Shown here piece after piece: positions 1-6,244 of a stretch of DNA of 12,384 bases (position 1 is the first letter of the stretch; each line of letters opens with the position of its first letter). The notes under the pieces were generated by a model. It was not told the origin of the DNA and did no database searches. It saw only the letters and a program-made list of their open reading frames with translations. The position numbers were made by a program, and so were the translations under genes. The stretch comes from Bdellovibrionales bacterium RBG_16_40_8 (GTDB lineage Bacteria; Bdellovibrionota; Bdellovibrionia; Bdellovibrionales; UBA1609), in assembly GCA_001769925.1 (NCBI GenBank), contig MEPT01000053.1, forward strand, positions 7,782-20,165. The letters run 5' to 3'.

Positions 1-105
1 AATGAGTTCAGGTCTACTTTGAGCCTCTGCATTTAAAGCACCGGTTACTAAGCAGAGATTACTGACAAGTGAAAGCCATAACACAACTTTTCTCATTTTG
101 GACAT
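1..105 (-). CDS. 5' end of a secreted or periplasmic protein (partial)
   Basis: An open frame starts with ATG at 105 and leaves the window at base 1 (35 codons). It begins MSKMRKVVLWLSLV and has a typical Sec signal peptide: a positive n-region (K3, R5, K6), a hydrophobic core over about residues 7-23, and a plausible signal peptidase I site after the ALNAEA stretch. Nothing of the mature domain is visible beyond QSRPELI, so the function cannot be named. No strong ribosome-binding site precedes it. The fourth codon is a second ATG (96) that could be the true start. It lies downstream of the decayed HAD gene on the same strand. Confidence 0.55.
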   Translation of the reverse strand, partial: MSKMRKVVLWLSLVSNLCLVTGALNAEAQSRPELI

Positions 106-162
106 GGGAAAAAGCTAAAGCTCTTTTAGTGACAAGTCAAGCGGTAACCAAAAACAGTATGG

Positions 163-667
163 TCAAAAACATGCCTTATCCCTTGGCCGCGATGAATTTG
201 GTAGGGGCTTAGGGAGCTGAATTTTTGGGTTCAGTTTTGCGTAAAGCTCGATAAGATCATCAGTCGAAAGTTGTAAAAAAATGTTCGATTTCATGTTTTT
301 TTAATATACTTCTAGCCGAGTATTCATCGCGAGCCGTCCATAAATGCAACCTTATGCCTAGGCTTTTTAGCCAATAAAGAAGTTCAAGTGCGCCGTCGAA
401 TAAGTCGTACGAAAATCTTTCGGCAACTAAACCCCAGTCGGAAATTGCTTCACTTCGCTTGTCGGGCAGGTGACCGTAAAAGCTTCAAATAATTTTGAAA
501 ATTCAGGATGAAAATTTTCAATCGATTCTTCGAGCGAGACCTCTCGATCTAACGCTTTCTAGAATACAATTTGATTAATCTTGTAGATATTCTGTCGTGA
601 TTTAATGATGGTTCCATCAAAATCGAAAATAATGTCTTGAATGGAAGCTTCTTCAAGTTCGATATAA
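163..667 (-). pseudogene. decayed HAD-superfamily hydrolase
   Basis: Pieces of a haloacid-dehalogenase-type phosphatase can be read on the minus strand in three successive frames. Frame one gives EASIQDIIFDFDGT, the HAD motif I with its nucleophile Asp, at 627-610. It is broken by an in-frame TAG at 561-559. The frame shifts near the AAAA run at 478-481 into YGHLPDKRSEAISDWG and then a cap-like helix, with motif II as LWTARDEYSAR. It shifts again at the seven-A run 275-281 into LSTDDLIELY and LPKPLPNSSRPRDKA, the motif III lysine region, ending at TGA 165-163. Motif IV (the acidic pair) is absent, so the C-terminus is missing. It follows the SPFH gene directly and its reading frame runs back into that gene's stop; no clear start codon remains. 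One nonsense substitution plus two indels plus C-terminal loss argue for a real pseudogene rather than a single read error. Confidence 0.75.
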
Positions 668-1603
668 TTAACTCCCTTTGGTTGAAGACTGCTTCGATTT
701 GACTCGATCAAAGACACTAAAGGCGGAGGCGATCATTGAGTTTGGATCGCCGACATTGCTGGGGACAATTAATAGATCAGCGTTAGTAGCCATGTGACCC
801 AATTGTTTCACGTACTCCTCAGCTACTCGGAGTGCGGCAGCATCTTTGCCGCCATCGGTAGCTAATGCGATAGCCACCAATTTCGTTCCATCGGCTGTTG
901 CTTTAGCAACGGATAAAATAGCTTCAGCCTGTCCTTGAGCCTGATTAATTTGTCTTTGCTTATCCGCCTCAGATTGCTTAATGACATCTTGTTTGCGGCC
1001 CTCGGCGTTATTGATCATTGAGTCTCGAGCACCTTCAGATTCAAGTACTTTGGCGCGCTTTTCGCGTTCTGCTCTCATCTGTTTTTCCATGGCATCAAGC
1101 ACATCTTTGGGCGGAGTAATAGACTTAATTTCGTAGCGAAGAACTTTAACTCCCCACGGCTGGGTTGCATTATCAATACCCAAAACTACGGCATTATTAA
1201 CCTTCTCACGCTCTTCAAAGGTTTTATCTAGATCAATTTTGCCAACTTCAGAACGTAATGTTGTTTGCGCCAATTGGATGATCGCAACTTCATAATCATT
1301 AACTCCATATGAGGCTGCTTTGGGATCAATAACGCGATAAAAAATCACACCATCAACTGTGACTTGTACGTTGTCTTTTGTAATACAAATTTGAGGAGGA
1401 ATATCAAGAACCACTTCTTTAAGATCTGTTTTGTACGCAACACGGTCAACAAAGGGTATCATAATATGTAATCCAGCCTCTAGGGTCCGACTGTATTTGC
1501 CTACGCGCTCGACAATATATGCCGCCTGCTGGGGTACAATCCGAACACTTAGTGCGACAAAGATAAAAGCAAATACAATAAATGTAATAGTTAAAATTTC
1601 CAT
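668..1603 (-). CDS. SPFH/stomatin-family membrane protein (QmcA/paraslipin-like)
   Basis: This 311-residue protein has one N-terminal membrane anchor (about residues 4-22). A Band 7/SPFH domain follows (about 25-190), starting with the typical VPQQAAYIVERVGKYSRTL. It contains TTLRSEVGKIDLDKTFEERE and WGVKVLRYEIKSITPP, both characteristic of the prokaryotic stomatin/QmcA branch. An Ala/Glu/Lys/Gln-rich coiled coil (about 175-245) and a short C-terminal helix complete it. Family members form large oligomeric rings at the membrane and are linked to membrane microdomains and protein quality control. The ATG is preceded by AAGAAGGTG at good spacing. It lies 12 bases after nfeD, the classic partnership of NfeD with SPFH proteins. 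It is probably the last intact gene of the long minus-strand unit. Confidence 0.93.
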   Translation of the reverse strand: MEILTITFIVFAFIFVALSVRIVPQQAAYIVERVGKYSRTLEAGLHIMIPFVDRVAYKTDLKEVVLDIPPQICITKDNVQVTVDGVIFYRVIDPKAASYGVNDYEVAIIQLAQTTLRSEVGKIDLDKTFEEREKVNNAVVLGIDNATQPWGVKVLRYEIKSITPPKDVLDAMEKQMRAEREKRAKVLESEGARDSMINNAEGRKQDVIKQSEADKQRQINQAQGQAEAILSVAKATADGTKLVAIALATDGGKDAAALRVAEEYVKQLGHMATNADLLIVPSNVGDPNSMIASAFSVFDRVKSKQSSTKGS

Positions 1604-1615
1604 AAAACACCTTCT

Positions 1616-2041
1616 TTATATTAATTTTCGAATTAAAAGTATATTTCCGTCAATTCCCACAATGATTACTCGATCGCCTTTTTTTATATCTTCTGAGTCA
1701 AGATTAGTAGCAAACCAGGTGGTCCCTTGATAACTTATACGCGATTGCTTATGTGGCGGCATCGGATGATCAACTAGTATTTCTTTGCCTATATCCGCAC
1801 TGATGCTGATCCCCTTTAATAGTCGCTTTTGGATTGGCTTTCGCAGGAGCACAACGCCAAGCACAGAAACGATAGAGCAAATCAAACCCTGCGTAAAATA
1901 TGATGAATTCAATGATGCCGAAAGGGCCGCAGCAAAACAGCCGAGCGCAATAAATAGTAAGAAAAACCCAGCCGTCATCATCTCGCCAATAATGAGAAGA
2001 ATCCCTCCGGCAATCCAAATGGTTTGTAAATCAAAATTCAT
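1616..2041 (-). CDS. NfeD-family membrane protein, short form
   Basis: This 141-residue protein has hydrophobic segments at about residues 8-45 (WIAGGILLIIGEMM, then FFLLFIALGCFAAAL) and 52-66 (GLICSIVSVLGVVLL). A soluble C-terminal domain (about 75-141) has the OB-fold pattern of NfeD: ISYQGTTWFATNLDSEDIKKGDRVIIVGIDGNILLI matches the G-x-W-x-A ... G-x-x-V-x-V-x-x-x-x-G-x-x-L signature. It lacks the ClpP-like serine-protease domain of long NfeD proteins, so it is the short YbbJ-type form. NfeD proteins partner SPFH proteins encoded next door, as here. A GAGGGTGG ribosome-binding site precedes the ATG. The start overlaps the stop of the decayed upstream ORF (ATGA), a sign of former translational coupling. 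Confidence 0.9.
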   Translation of the reverse strand: MNFDLQTIWIAGGILLIIGEMMTAGFFLLFIALGCFAAALSASLNSSYFTQGLICSIVSVLGVVLLRKPIQKRLLKGISISADIGKEILVDHPMPPHKQSRISYQGTTWFATNLDSEDIKKGDRVIIVGIDGNILLIRKLI

Positions 2042-2333
2042 AATTTTTTACCACCCTCTGTTTTTTTAAATGCAGCCTTTTCAAGTTTTTGCATTCTTTC
2101 AATTTTGCTTTTCAAGAAGGCATGAAGAGCATCTCGAAAAAAGGGCTCAAAATCAACACCTAAAGAACTCGATGCGCCTCAGGTGCCGTCTGATTCAAAA
2201 TTTTCTCAGTATTAACAACATCTTCTTCTGAAACCAGAATTTCGACCTGAATTCCATTAGCCTCCAGTAGGCCAGCAGCTATGTGCGCGTAACTGAAAAG
2301 GCAGAGATAGCACCAACTGCCTGACCGGCTCAT
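2038..2333 (-). pseudogene. broken ORF between csbD-like remnant and nfeD
   Basis: One frame encodes a protein-like stretch AHIAAGLLEANGIQVEILV followed by SEEDVVNTEKILNQTAPEAH, ending at TAG 2162-2160. After a frame change the sequence continues as GVDFEPFFRDALHAFLKSKI and a lysine-rich tail ending KKTEGGKKL, with TGA at 2040-2038 overlapping the nfeD ATG. The composition (amphipathic helices, charged tail, ATGA overlap) suggests these are parts of one former gene of the operon. The first part weakly recalls small alpha-beta modules such as DUF2007, but this is not a firm identification. The true start is unclear; ATG 2333 is one option and the upstream frame may contribute the first strand (VRQLVLSLPF). 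Confidence 0.5.
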
Positions 2334-2367
2334 CAGGGATGACGTGATCAACCAGAGGGGCCGCAGT

Positions 2368-2533
2368 CTCGGCCTTGTCTTTGCTGTAGCCATACGTTTT
2401 CTGAATTTTATCAGAAATAAGATCTAAATTCCCTCTAAAGCTGTCCAAATCGGCATCCTCAAACTTACTCCAATTTTGAGGAAATTTTACTTTTTATCTG
2501 TGCCCACTCAGCTTGTGTATTTGTAGAATTCAT
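2368..2533 (-). pseudogene. frameshifted CsbD-like stress protein gene
   Basis: ATG at 2533 opens MNSTNTQAEWAQIKSKI and then hits TAA at 2467-2465. One frame over, the sequence continues smoothly as PQNWSKFEDADLDSFRGNLD and LISDKIQKTYGYSKDKAE. Joined, these give the CsbD layout: W-x-x-I-K at the front, W-x-x-F-x-D-x-D-L in the middle, then G-N-L-x-x-L-x-x-K-I-Q-x-x-Y-G-x-S-K-x-K-A-E. One extra base in the ATTTCC stretch near 2482-2486 accounts for the break. The gene starts 20 bases after the beta-barrel gene and belongs to the same minus-strand unit. A second, intact csbD-family gene lies at 4260. A sequencing indel cannot be excluded for this single shift. Confidence 0.7.
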
Positions 2534-2552
2534 TTAATTTTTTTGCTCTACC

Positions 2553-3170
2553 TTACAACTCTAGTGGAAATGAAACGCTTGCTATCCATGATTTGTTTTT
2601 AAGAGTCACACTATTCAAAGCTGAATTTGAACTAAATGGTCCGATCTGCTCCAAGGTGGTTTCACCGTATTTTAACTGCTGATACTCTAAATTTAAGCTT
2701 ATTGCAGATATTCTGAAACCCGTGCCAATTCGATACCCAGACGCTTTCTTAAAAGCAACGTCGAAGCTTCCGCTCTTCTCAGGGTTTAACTCGCCGCCTA
2801 GAATTAGCGCTCCCCAAATACGCAGACCAATATTTGGCATTTGAATACCAACTACAGGACCCCAGTTCGTAGAAACTGATTTAGCATCATAGTTAACTGA
2901 TGAGTCCTTATATTGGGGCATTGAGTATCGACCATCCAACGCCACAAAAAATGCTTCTGATATGTGAAAGCCAAATTTCGCGCCCAATCCGAAGCCATCT
3001 GAACTTCCAGAAGACGTTGACAGTGGTGATGGGTAATCAACAGTTGCTGTTCCCAGTTCGTAGGTCAAAGCGGGCTCAACGAACAAACCTAAGTTCGACC
3101 CTTCAGCATTTGCAATCTGACCTTTAATAAGCACCAAACACAGCGTCATTAATACATTTTTTAATTTCAT
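2553..3170 (-). CDS. outer-membrane beta-barrel protein (OmpA/OMP_b-brl-like)
   Basis: This 205-residue protein has a Sec signal peptide (MKLKNVLMTLCLVL..., likely cleaved after IANA). The mature part is built of alternating hydrophobic and polar beta strands with Gly and aromatic residues: GLFVEPALTYELG, FGLGAKFGFHI, FFVALDGRYSM, WGPVVGIQM, LRIWGALILGGEL, YRIGTGFRISAISLNLEYQQL and SWIASVSFPLEL. This fits an eight-stranded barrel of the OMP_b-brl type. The extreme C-terminus is Leu rather than the usual Phe or Trp. A GAGGA ribosome-binding site precedes the ATG. It starts 18 bases after the lipoprotein gene and is surely co-transcribed with it. Specific ligands or functions cannot be inferred. 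Confidence 0.8.
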   Translation of the reverse strand: MKLKNVLMTLCLVLIKGQIANAEGSNLGLFVEPALTYELGTATVDYPSPLSTSSGSSDGFGLGAKFGFHISEAFFVALDGRYSMPQYKDSSVNYDAKSVSTNWGPVVGIQMPNIGLRIWGALILGGELNPEKSGSFDVAFKKASGYRIGTGFRISAISLNLEYQQLKYGETTLEQIGPFSSNSALNSVTLKNKSWIASVSFPLEL

Positions 3171-3188
3171 AGCATCCTCGTTTTCAAT

Positions 3189-3779
3189 TTAGTCTACTTT
3201 TATCAAAATTACGGAGTGCGATGCTTTGCTTGGATACTGAAGATCATCGCCAGTTGTAGGCAAACCCGCAGCCATCAATGCATTTTTAAGCTTAGTGTCG
3301 GGGGTGTTAAACCACTTTGAAAGTGCATTAGGTCTTTCAGCCATATTATAGGTGTCAACATCAACGCTTTTCATTGAAGCAAAATACTTTTTAACAGCTA
3401 CATTTCTCTTTTCTGCCAAAGCACTTTGTACTTTTGAGAGCTTATTTAGTTTTTTTGATGGGTATTCTTCGTCTGACCATGAAAGAACAATTATCTGATT
3501 GATTTCGCCTCTTTGTTTGGCTTGCAGTACTGCTGACTCTAACGATGAAGCTGCGTTTTTTGTGAGAACAGCACTTGCTTGTTTGAAATCAATTTCAACA
3601 AAATTGTGGGCATTGACTTCTTTAGCTGCAGCGTTGGTAACCTGACGCCCATCCTCTTCTTCTGTAAATGAAGTCCTTGGCTTGTCTAAGTCAGCTACTT
3701 TGTGTGGTGTATTTGCGCAGCTAGCCAATGATAAGAACGCAAGCGAAGAGACGAATATTTTAAATTTATGATAAGTCAT
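3189..3779 (-). CDS. lipoprotein with divergent OmpA-like domain
   Basis: The frame is open from 3869, but ATG 3779 is preferred. AAGGA sits about 9 bases upstream, the product then starts with a lipoprotein signal MTYHKFKIFV and lipobox LASC (Cys21), and the longer start would lie upstream of the predicted sigma54 promoter. The 196-residue product has a linker rich in Asp/Glu/Thr and then FVEIDFKQASAVLTKNAASS, LIVL-type strands (IIVLSWSDEE) and SALAEKRNVAVKKYF. The order strand-helix-strand-helix with the A-x-x-R-x-x-x-V-x-x-Y-F helix recalls an OmpA/MotB C-terminal domain (compare LSEKRAAAVAEYF in the gene at 6728), though the peptidoglycan-binding Asp/Arg motif is not clear. Probably attached to the inner face of the outer membrane. 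First gene of the minus-strand unit. Confidence 0.75.
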   Translation of the reverse strand: MTYHKFKIFVSSLAFLSLASCANTPHKVADLDKPRTSFTEEEDGRQVTNAAAKEVNAHNFVEIDFKQASAVLTKNAASSLESAVLQAKQRGEINQIIVLSWSDEEYPSKKLNKLSKVQSALAEKRNVAVKKYFASMKSVDVDTYNMAERPNALSKWFNTPDTKLKNALMAAGLPTTGDDLQYPSKASHSVILIKVD

Positions 3780-3830
3780 GTATTTTTCCTTTTTAAAATC
3801 ATTTTTGTTTTGAATGGCAAAAGCTGTGTA

Positions 3831-3846
3831 TGCAATTTGCTGACCA
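3831..3846 (-). promoter_or_regulatory. predicted sigma54 promoter (P1) for lipoprotein-OMP operon
   Basis: Read on the minus strand the sequence is TGGTCAGCAAATTGCA. It has the invariant GG (3845-3844) and GC (3833-3832) exactly 12 bases apart, with TTGCA at the -12 element. Expected transcription start is near 3820, giving a leader of about 40 nt before the preferred ATG at 3779. It shares the TGGTC(A/T)G ... TTGCA form with P2. The central CAC of the consensus is not conserved, so it could be a moderate-strength site. Confidence 0.6.
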
Positions 3847-3973
3847 AGTTGCTTTTTGGATCTCGACATATATATAGATGCAGATGAAAATTATGATTTT
3901 TAAAATGAGAGAAATAATATCCCGTATGTGACAAAATGCACCGTACTCCATATTGTGAAAATGATGGCTGTGA

Positions 3974-4055
3974 CTCACAACGGATGCTTAGCTGCCTTCA
4001 CTATGCGTAGCGTCTCAGATTCGTGACACGGGTTTCCCGCATCCGTCTCTCACAA
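3974..4055. repeat. inverted repeat with flanking direct repeats in divergent intergenic region
   Basis: An 8-bp perfect inverted repeat ACGGATGC (3980-3987) / GCATCCGT (4039-4046) encloses about 51 bases, with a nested hairpin CGGG-TTT-CCCG at 4029-4039. The heptamer CTCACAA occurs at both outer edges (3974-3980 and 4049-4055). This could be a structured RNA, a regulatory region, or the remnant of a tiny mobile element. No coding frame longer than about 20 codons is present. The remaining 3850-4110 region shows nothing else I can support. Confidence 0.4.
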
Positions 4056-4113
4056 ACCGACCAGCCGAAACTGATCTCCTTTTGACAAGTTAGGTATCAC
4101 TTGAATCGGTTCA

Positions 4114-4123
4114 TTGTTCAAAA
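4114..4123 (+). promoter_or_regulatory. candidate activator-site word TTGTTCAAAA upstream of P2
   Basis: The 10-mer TTGTTCAAAA, followed by an A/T-rich WAT..CC stretch, lies 88 bases before the GG of the predicted sigma54 promoter P2. The identical 10-mer lies 87 bases before the GG of P3. This matching offset is typical of enhancer sites for sigma54 activators. The role is inferred. Confidence 0.4.
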
Positions 4124-4200
4124 TATTCCCACGGTGACCGTTTAATCCCCACCAGTTATTCGCTTGAATCTCTGGCAGACTTTTCAATGGCAATGGCTCA

Positions 4201-4216
4201 TGGTCTGATTTTTGCA
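4201..4216 (+). promoter_or_regulatory. predicted sigma54 promoter (P2) for csbD operon
   Basis: TGGTCTGATTTTTGCA has the invariant GG (4202-4203) and GC (4214-4215) 12 bases apart, plus TTGCA at the -12 box and G in the correct inner position. The start of transcription would fall near 4227, and the AGAGGGAAG ribosome-binding site follows at about 4249. A GATAAT hexamer at 4227-4232 has no convincing -35 partner, so a sigma70 promoter is the less supported alternative. Confidence 0.6.
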
Positions 4217-4259
4217 ACTTTTGGTAGATAATATGTAATGTACAAAGAAAGAGGGAAGT

Positions 4260-4514
4260 ATGAAATTAAATGAAAATGTAGTTAAAGGGAAGTGGTTAGA
4301 AATTAGAGGCGAAGTGCAAAAGGCGTGGGGGAGATTAACTGATGATGAGTTGGATAAGACAGAGGGCGACGCGAAGGCGATTGGTGGTCTGATTCAACAG
4401 CGCTACGGCGAAGCCCAAGATAAATACGGCAAAAAGCTCTCAGATATTCTCAAACGATTTGAATCTAAAAAGACAGAAGCCGCGACAGACATTAAAAAAG
4501 CACTGGGAAAATAA
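4260..4514 (+). CDS. CsbD-family stress response protein
   Basis: This 84-residue hydrophilic protein matches the CsbD family. It has KGKWLEIRGEVQKAWGRLTD near the N-terminus (residues 9-28; the W-x-x-x-x-G-x-x-x-x-x-W-G-x-L-T-D-D-E-L core), then EGDAKAIGGLIQQRYGEAQD. The usual CsbD length is about 60-70 residues; the rest here is a Lys/Glu/Ala-rich helical tail. Members are abundant small proteins induced by general stress (sigma B in Bacillus, RpoS-type stresses in Proteobacteria), with unknown biochemistry. AGAGGGAAG gives a strong ribosome-binding site. First gene of a three-gene plus-strand operon behind a predicted sigma54 promoter, and a paralogue of the frameshifted copy at 2368-2533. 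Confidence 0.92.
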   Translation: MKLNENVVKGKWLEIRGEVQKAWGRLTDDELDKTEGDAKAIGGLIQQRYGEAQDKYGKKLSDILKRFESKKTEAATDIKKALGK

Positions 4515-4550
4515 ATTAAAACGAAACAACAAACCATAAAGGCGGGCAAA

Positions 4551-4832
4551 ATGGCAACGGCAGCACCTGACACATTAAGTAGAGTAAATGTTCCACCACA
4601 GGATTTTAAAACTAAAATCCAAGCGGCTGAAAAGAAGTTTGAAGAGATTTCACATGATGCCGGGGCGAAGGTCGGGGCAATGGCTTCAAATCTCGTTCAT
4701 GCGGCTAATGAGTACGCTAAGTCTAGTCGACACTATGTCGAAGAAAACCCCGGCAAAAGTGTCGCAATTGCGGCCGCTGCGGGTTTGGTCGCAGGAAGTT
4801 TAATCACTTTAGTGATGCGTCGACGAAAATAG
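4551..4832 (+). CDS. ElaB/YqjD/DUF883-family membrane-anchored protein
   Basis: This 93-residue protein has a charged helical body (DFKTKIQAAEKKFEEISHDA, then VGAMASNLVHAANEYAKSSR) and ENPGKSVAIAAAAGLVAGSL, leading to a single C-terminal transmembrane helix with small-residue spacing and the basic end MRRRK. This layout (helical stalk, ENP motif, glycine-rich C-tail anchor, terminal Arg) is that of ElaB/YqjD/DUF883. In E. coli these are stationary-phase inner-membrane proteins, and YqjD binds ribosomes. A GGCGGG ribosome-binding site precedes the ATG. The gene follows csbD by 36 bases and is presumably co-transcribed with it. Confidence 0.87.
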   Translation: MATAAPDTLSRVNVPPQDFKTKIQAAEKKFEEISHDAGAKVGAMASNLVHAANEYAKSSRHYVEENPGKSVAIAAAAGLVAGSLITLVMRRRK

Positions 4833-4839
4833 TATCAGC

Positions 4840-5220
4840 ATGATCGAGTTTATAAAGCGAACCAATCGTGAAGAAATTTATAGTATAGTTTTTAAAGTTC
4901 TGGTGGGCGTCATTCTTGCGACGACAATTGTATATTCGATATTTCGTGCAGGTGACGCTTTTCTAGTTTTGGTCCATCGGCTCAAAAACGGCTATGTTTT
5001 TGAACTAATTGGGTTCGGTATTCTAGCTTCTGCGGCATTCACATCGCTTTATTTTTTATTTCAGAGTAGCAACAGAAAATCGGCACGTCGAGAGCTCAGT
5101 GCCGATGGGTTGCCGATGCTTGATTACGAACTTATTGCAATAAAATTTGTCGAGGGTTTTGTTGAAGGCCTGATATCACAAACTCAGGATACTCGGATAT
5201 CCAGCTCAAAGTATAACTAA
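4840..5220 (+). CDS. small two-helix membrane protein, unknown function
   Basis: The product (126 residues) is not recognised. Two hydrophobic segments are visible, at about residues 16-38 (IVFKVLVGVILATTIVYSIF) and 53-74 (FELIGFGILASAAFTSLYFL). A soluble C-terminal tail of about 50 residues contains YELIAIKFVEGFVEGLIS. The arrangement resembles small phage-shock/YqjK-type accessory membrane proteins in size only. It starts 7 bases after the ElaB-like stop with little ribosome-binding signal, suggesting translational coupling. Its TAA (5218-5220) overlaps the stop codon of the convergent activator gene by two bases. Confidence 0.7.
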   Translation: MIEFIKRTNREEIYSIVFKVLVGVILATTIVYSIFRAGDAFLVLVHRLKNGYVFELIGFGILASAAFTSLYFLFQSSNRKSARRELSADGLPMLDYELIAIKFVEGFVEGLISQTQDTRISSSKYN

Positions 5221-6197
5221 GCGATCGCCGCGATTTGCTCCTCAAGTTTTAATCTTTTATAAAGTGTCTTGCGGTCGATGCCCAGCTCTGTGGCGGCATG
5301 ACCTCTGGCACCACCCTTTTTCGCAACCGCGAACTCAATATACTGTCGAATCATTTCATCCAATGGCAGAAGTTGGCCTCTGCACGGTACTGAGAAAGTG
5401 TTTTCGTCAGCTTCGACTTCGCCTTGATTTAAGGAGACTTCTCGTTTTGGTGATAAAGGTATTACATCGATTAAAGTAATTTCTGGTTTATCGCTTAGAA
5501 CAACGGCGCGCTCGAGGGTATTTTCGAGTTCTCGGACATTGCCGTACCACGGATTTTCACATAAAAAATTGACGACGTCTTTTGAAAAGAACTTTGTGGT
5601 TGACCCATTTTCAGTGGTAAATTTTCTTAAAAATAACTCGGCTAATGGCAGAACGTCTTCTTGGCGTTCGCGCAGGGGCGGGATATAAATCGGGATAACA
5701 TCAAGTCTAAAAAACAGATCTTCGCGGAATCGCTGTTCTTTCACCTCGATTGCTATATTCTTATGAGTTGCTGAAATAATCCGACAATTAATGGGTCGGC
5801 ATACGTTTTCTCCAACTCGGCGAATTTTTCTCTCTTGTAAAACTCTTAAAAGTTTTGCCTGCAAGGATAAACTAAGGTCCCCAATTTCATCCAGAAATAG
5901 TGTGCCATTTTCAGCTTCTTCAAAGAGGCCAACTTTTTTGTCGTGAGCGCCAGTAAATGAACCCTTCGCATGGCCAAACAGTTCAGATTCAAGCAAATTT
6001 TCAGGAATAGCAGAGCAATTGATGGCGACAAATGGGCCTTTCTTGCATTTACTTTCGTTGTGGATGAACTTTGCGAACACCTCTTTTCCGGTACCGCTTT
6101 CGCCTGTAATGAAAATATTGGCACTGCTTGTCGCCACCCGTTTAGCAAGTTCAAGGGTTTTTATAAAGATGGGACTTTTGCCAATTATATCTGTCAT
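5217..6197 (-). CDS. stand-alone sigma54-dependent transcriptional activator (PspF-like domain layout)
   Basis: The 326-residue protein is a bacterial enhancer-binding protein with no N-terminal regulatory domain. The AAA+ domain fills residues 1-235: Walker A GESGTGKE (32-39), the sigma54-contact loop GSFTGA (79-84, with Ser for the usual Ala of GAFTGA), Walker B GTLFLDEIG (98-106), the arginine-finger region FREDLFFRLDVIPI (157-170) and WYGNVRELEN (217-226). A Fis-type helix-turn-helix lies at about 297-317 (GHAATELGIDRKTLYKRL). The start is firm: AAGGAG precedes the ATG and the first residues MTDIIGKSP match the usual AAA+ entry. Without a receiver, GAF or PAS module, activity must be set by a partner protein, as PspA does for PspF, or by its own amount. 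Its neighbours carry predicted sigma54 promoters, so it probably drives them. Confidence 0.95.
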   Translation of the reverse strand: MTDIIGKSPIFIKTLELAKRVATSSANIFITGESGTGKEVFAKFIHNESKCKKGPFVAINCSAIPENLLESELFGHAKGSFTGAHDKKVGLFEEAENGTLFLDEIGDLSLSLQAKLLRVLQERKIRRVGENVCRPINCRIISATHKNIAIEVKEQRFREDLFFRLDVIPIYIPPLRERQEDVLPLAELFLRKFTTENGSTTKFFSKDVVNFLCENPWYGNVRELENTLERAVVLSDKPEITLIDVIPLSPKREVSLNQGEVEADENTFSVPCRGQLLPLDEMIRQYIEFAVAKKGGARGHAATELGIDRKTLYKRLKLEEQIAAIA

Positions 6198-6244
6198 TAA
6201 TGCTCCTTCGTTCGGGATTCGTCGTGGTGTATGATTAGTACGTC

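Noticed and set aside
3780..3869. N-terminal extension of the lipoprotein gene from ATG 3869
   Set aside because: It places the lipoprotein signal 30 residues inside the protein and crosses the predicted P1 promoter. ATG 3779 has a good ribosome-binding site.
3974..4055. Integron attC site or IS end
   Set aside because: The terminal bases do not fit the RYYYAAC/GTTRRRY core sites, and no transposase fragment is nearby.
4221..4234. Sigma70 promoter for csbD using GATAAT at 4227
   Set aside because: No acceptable -35 box at 16-18 bases; the -24/-12 elements just upstream fit better.
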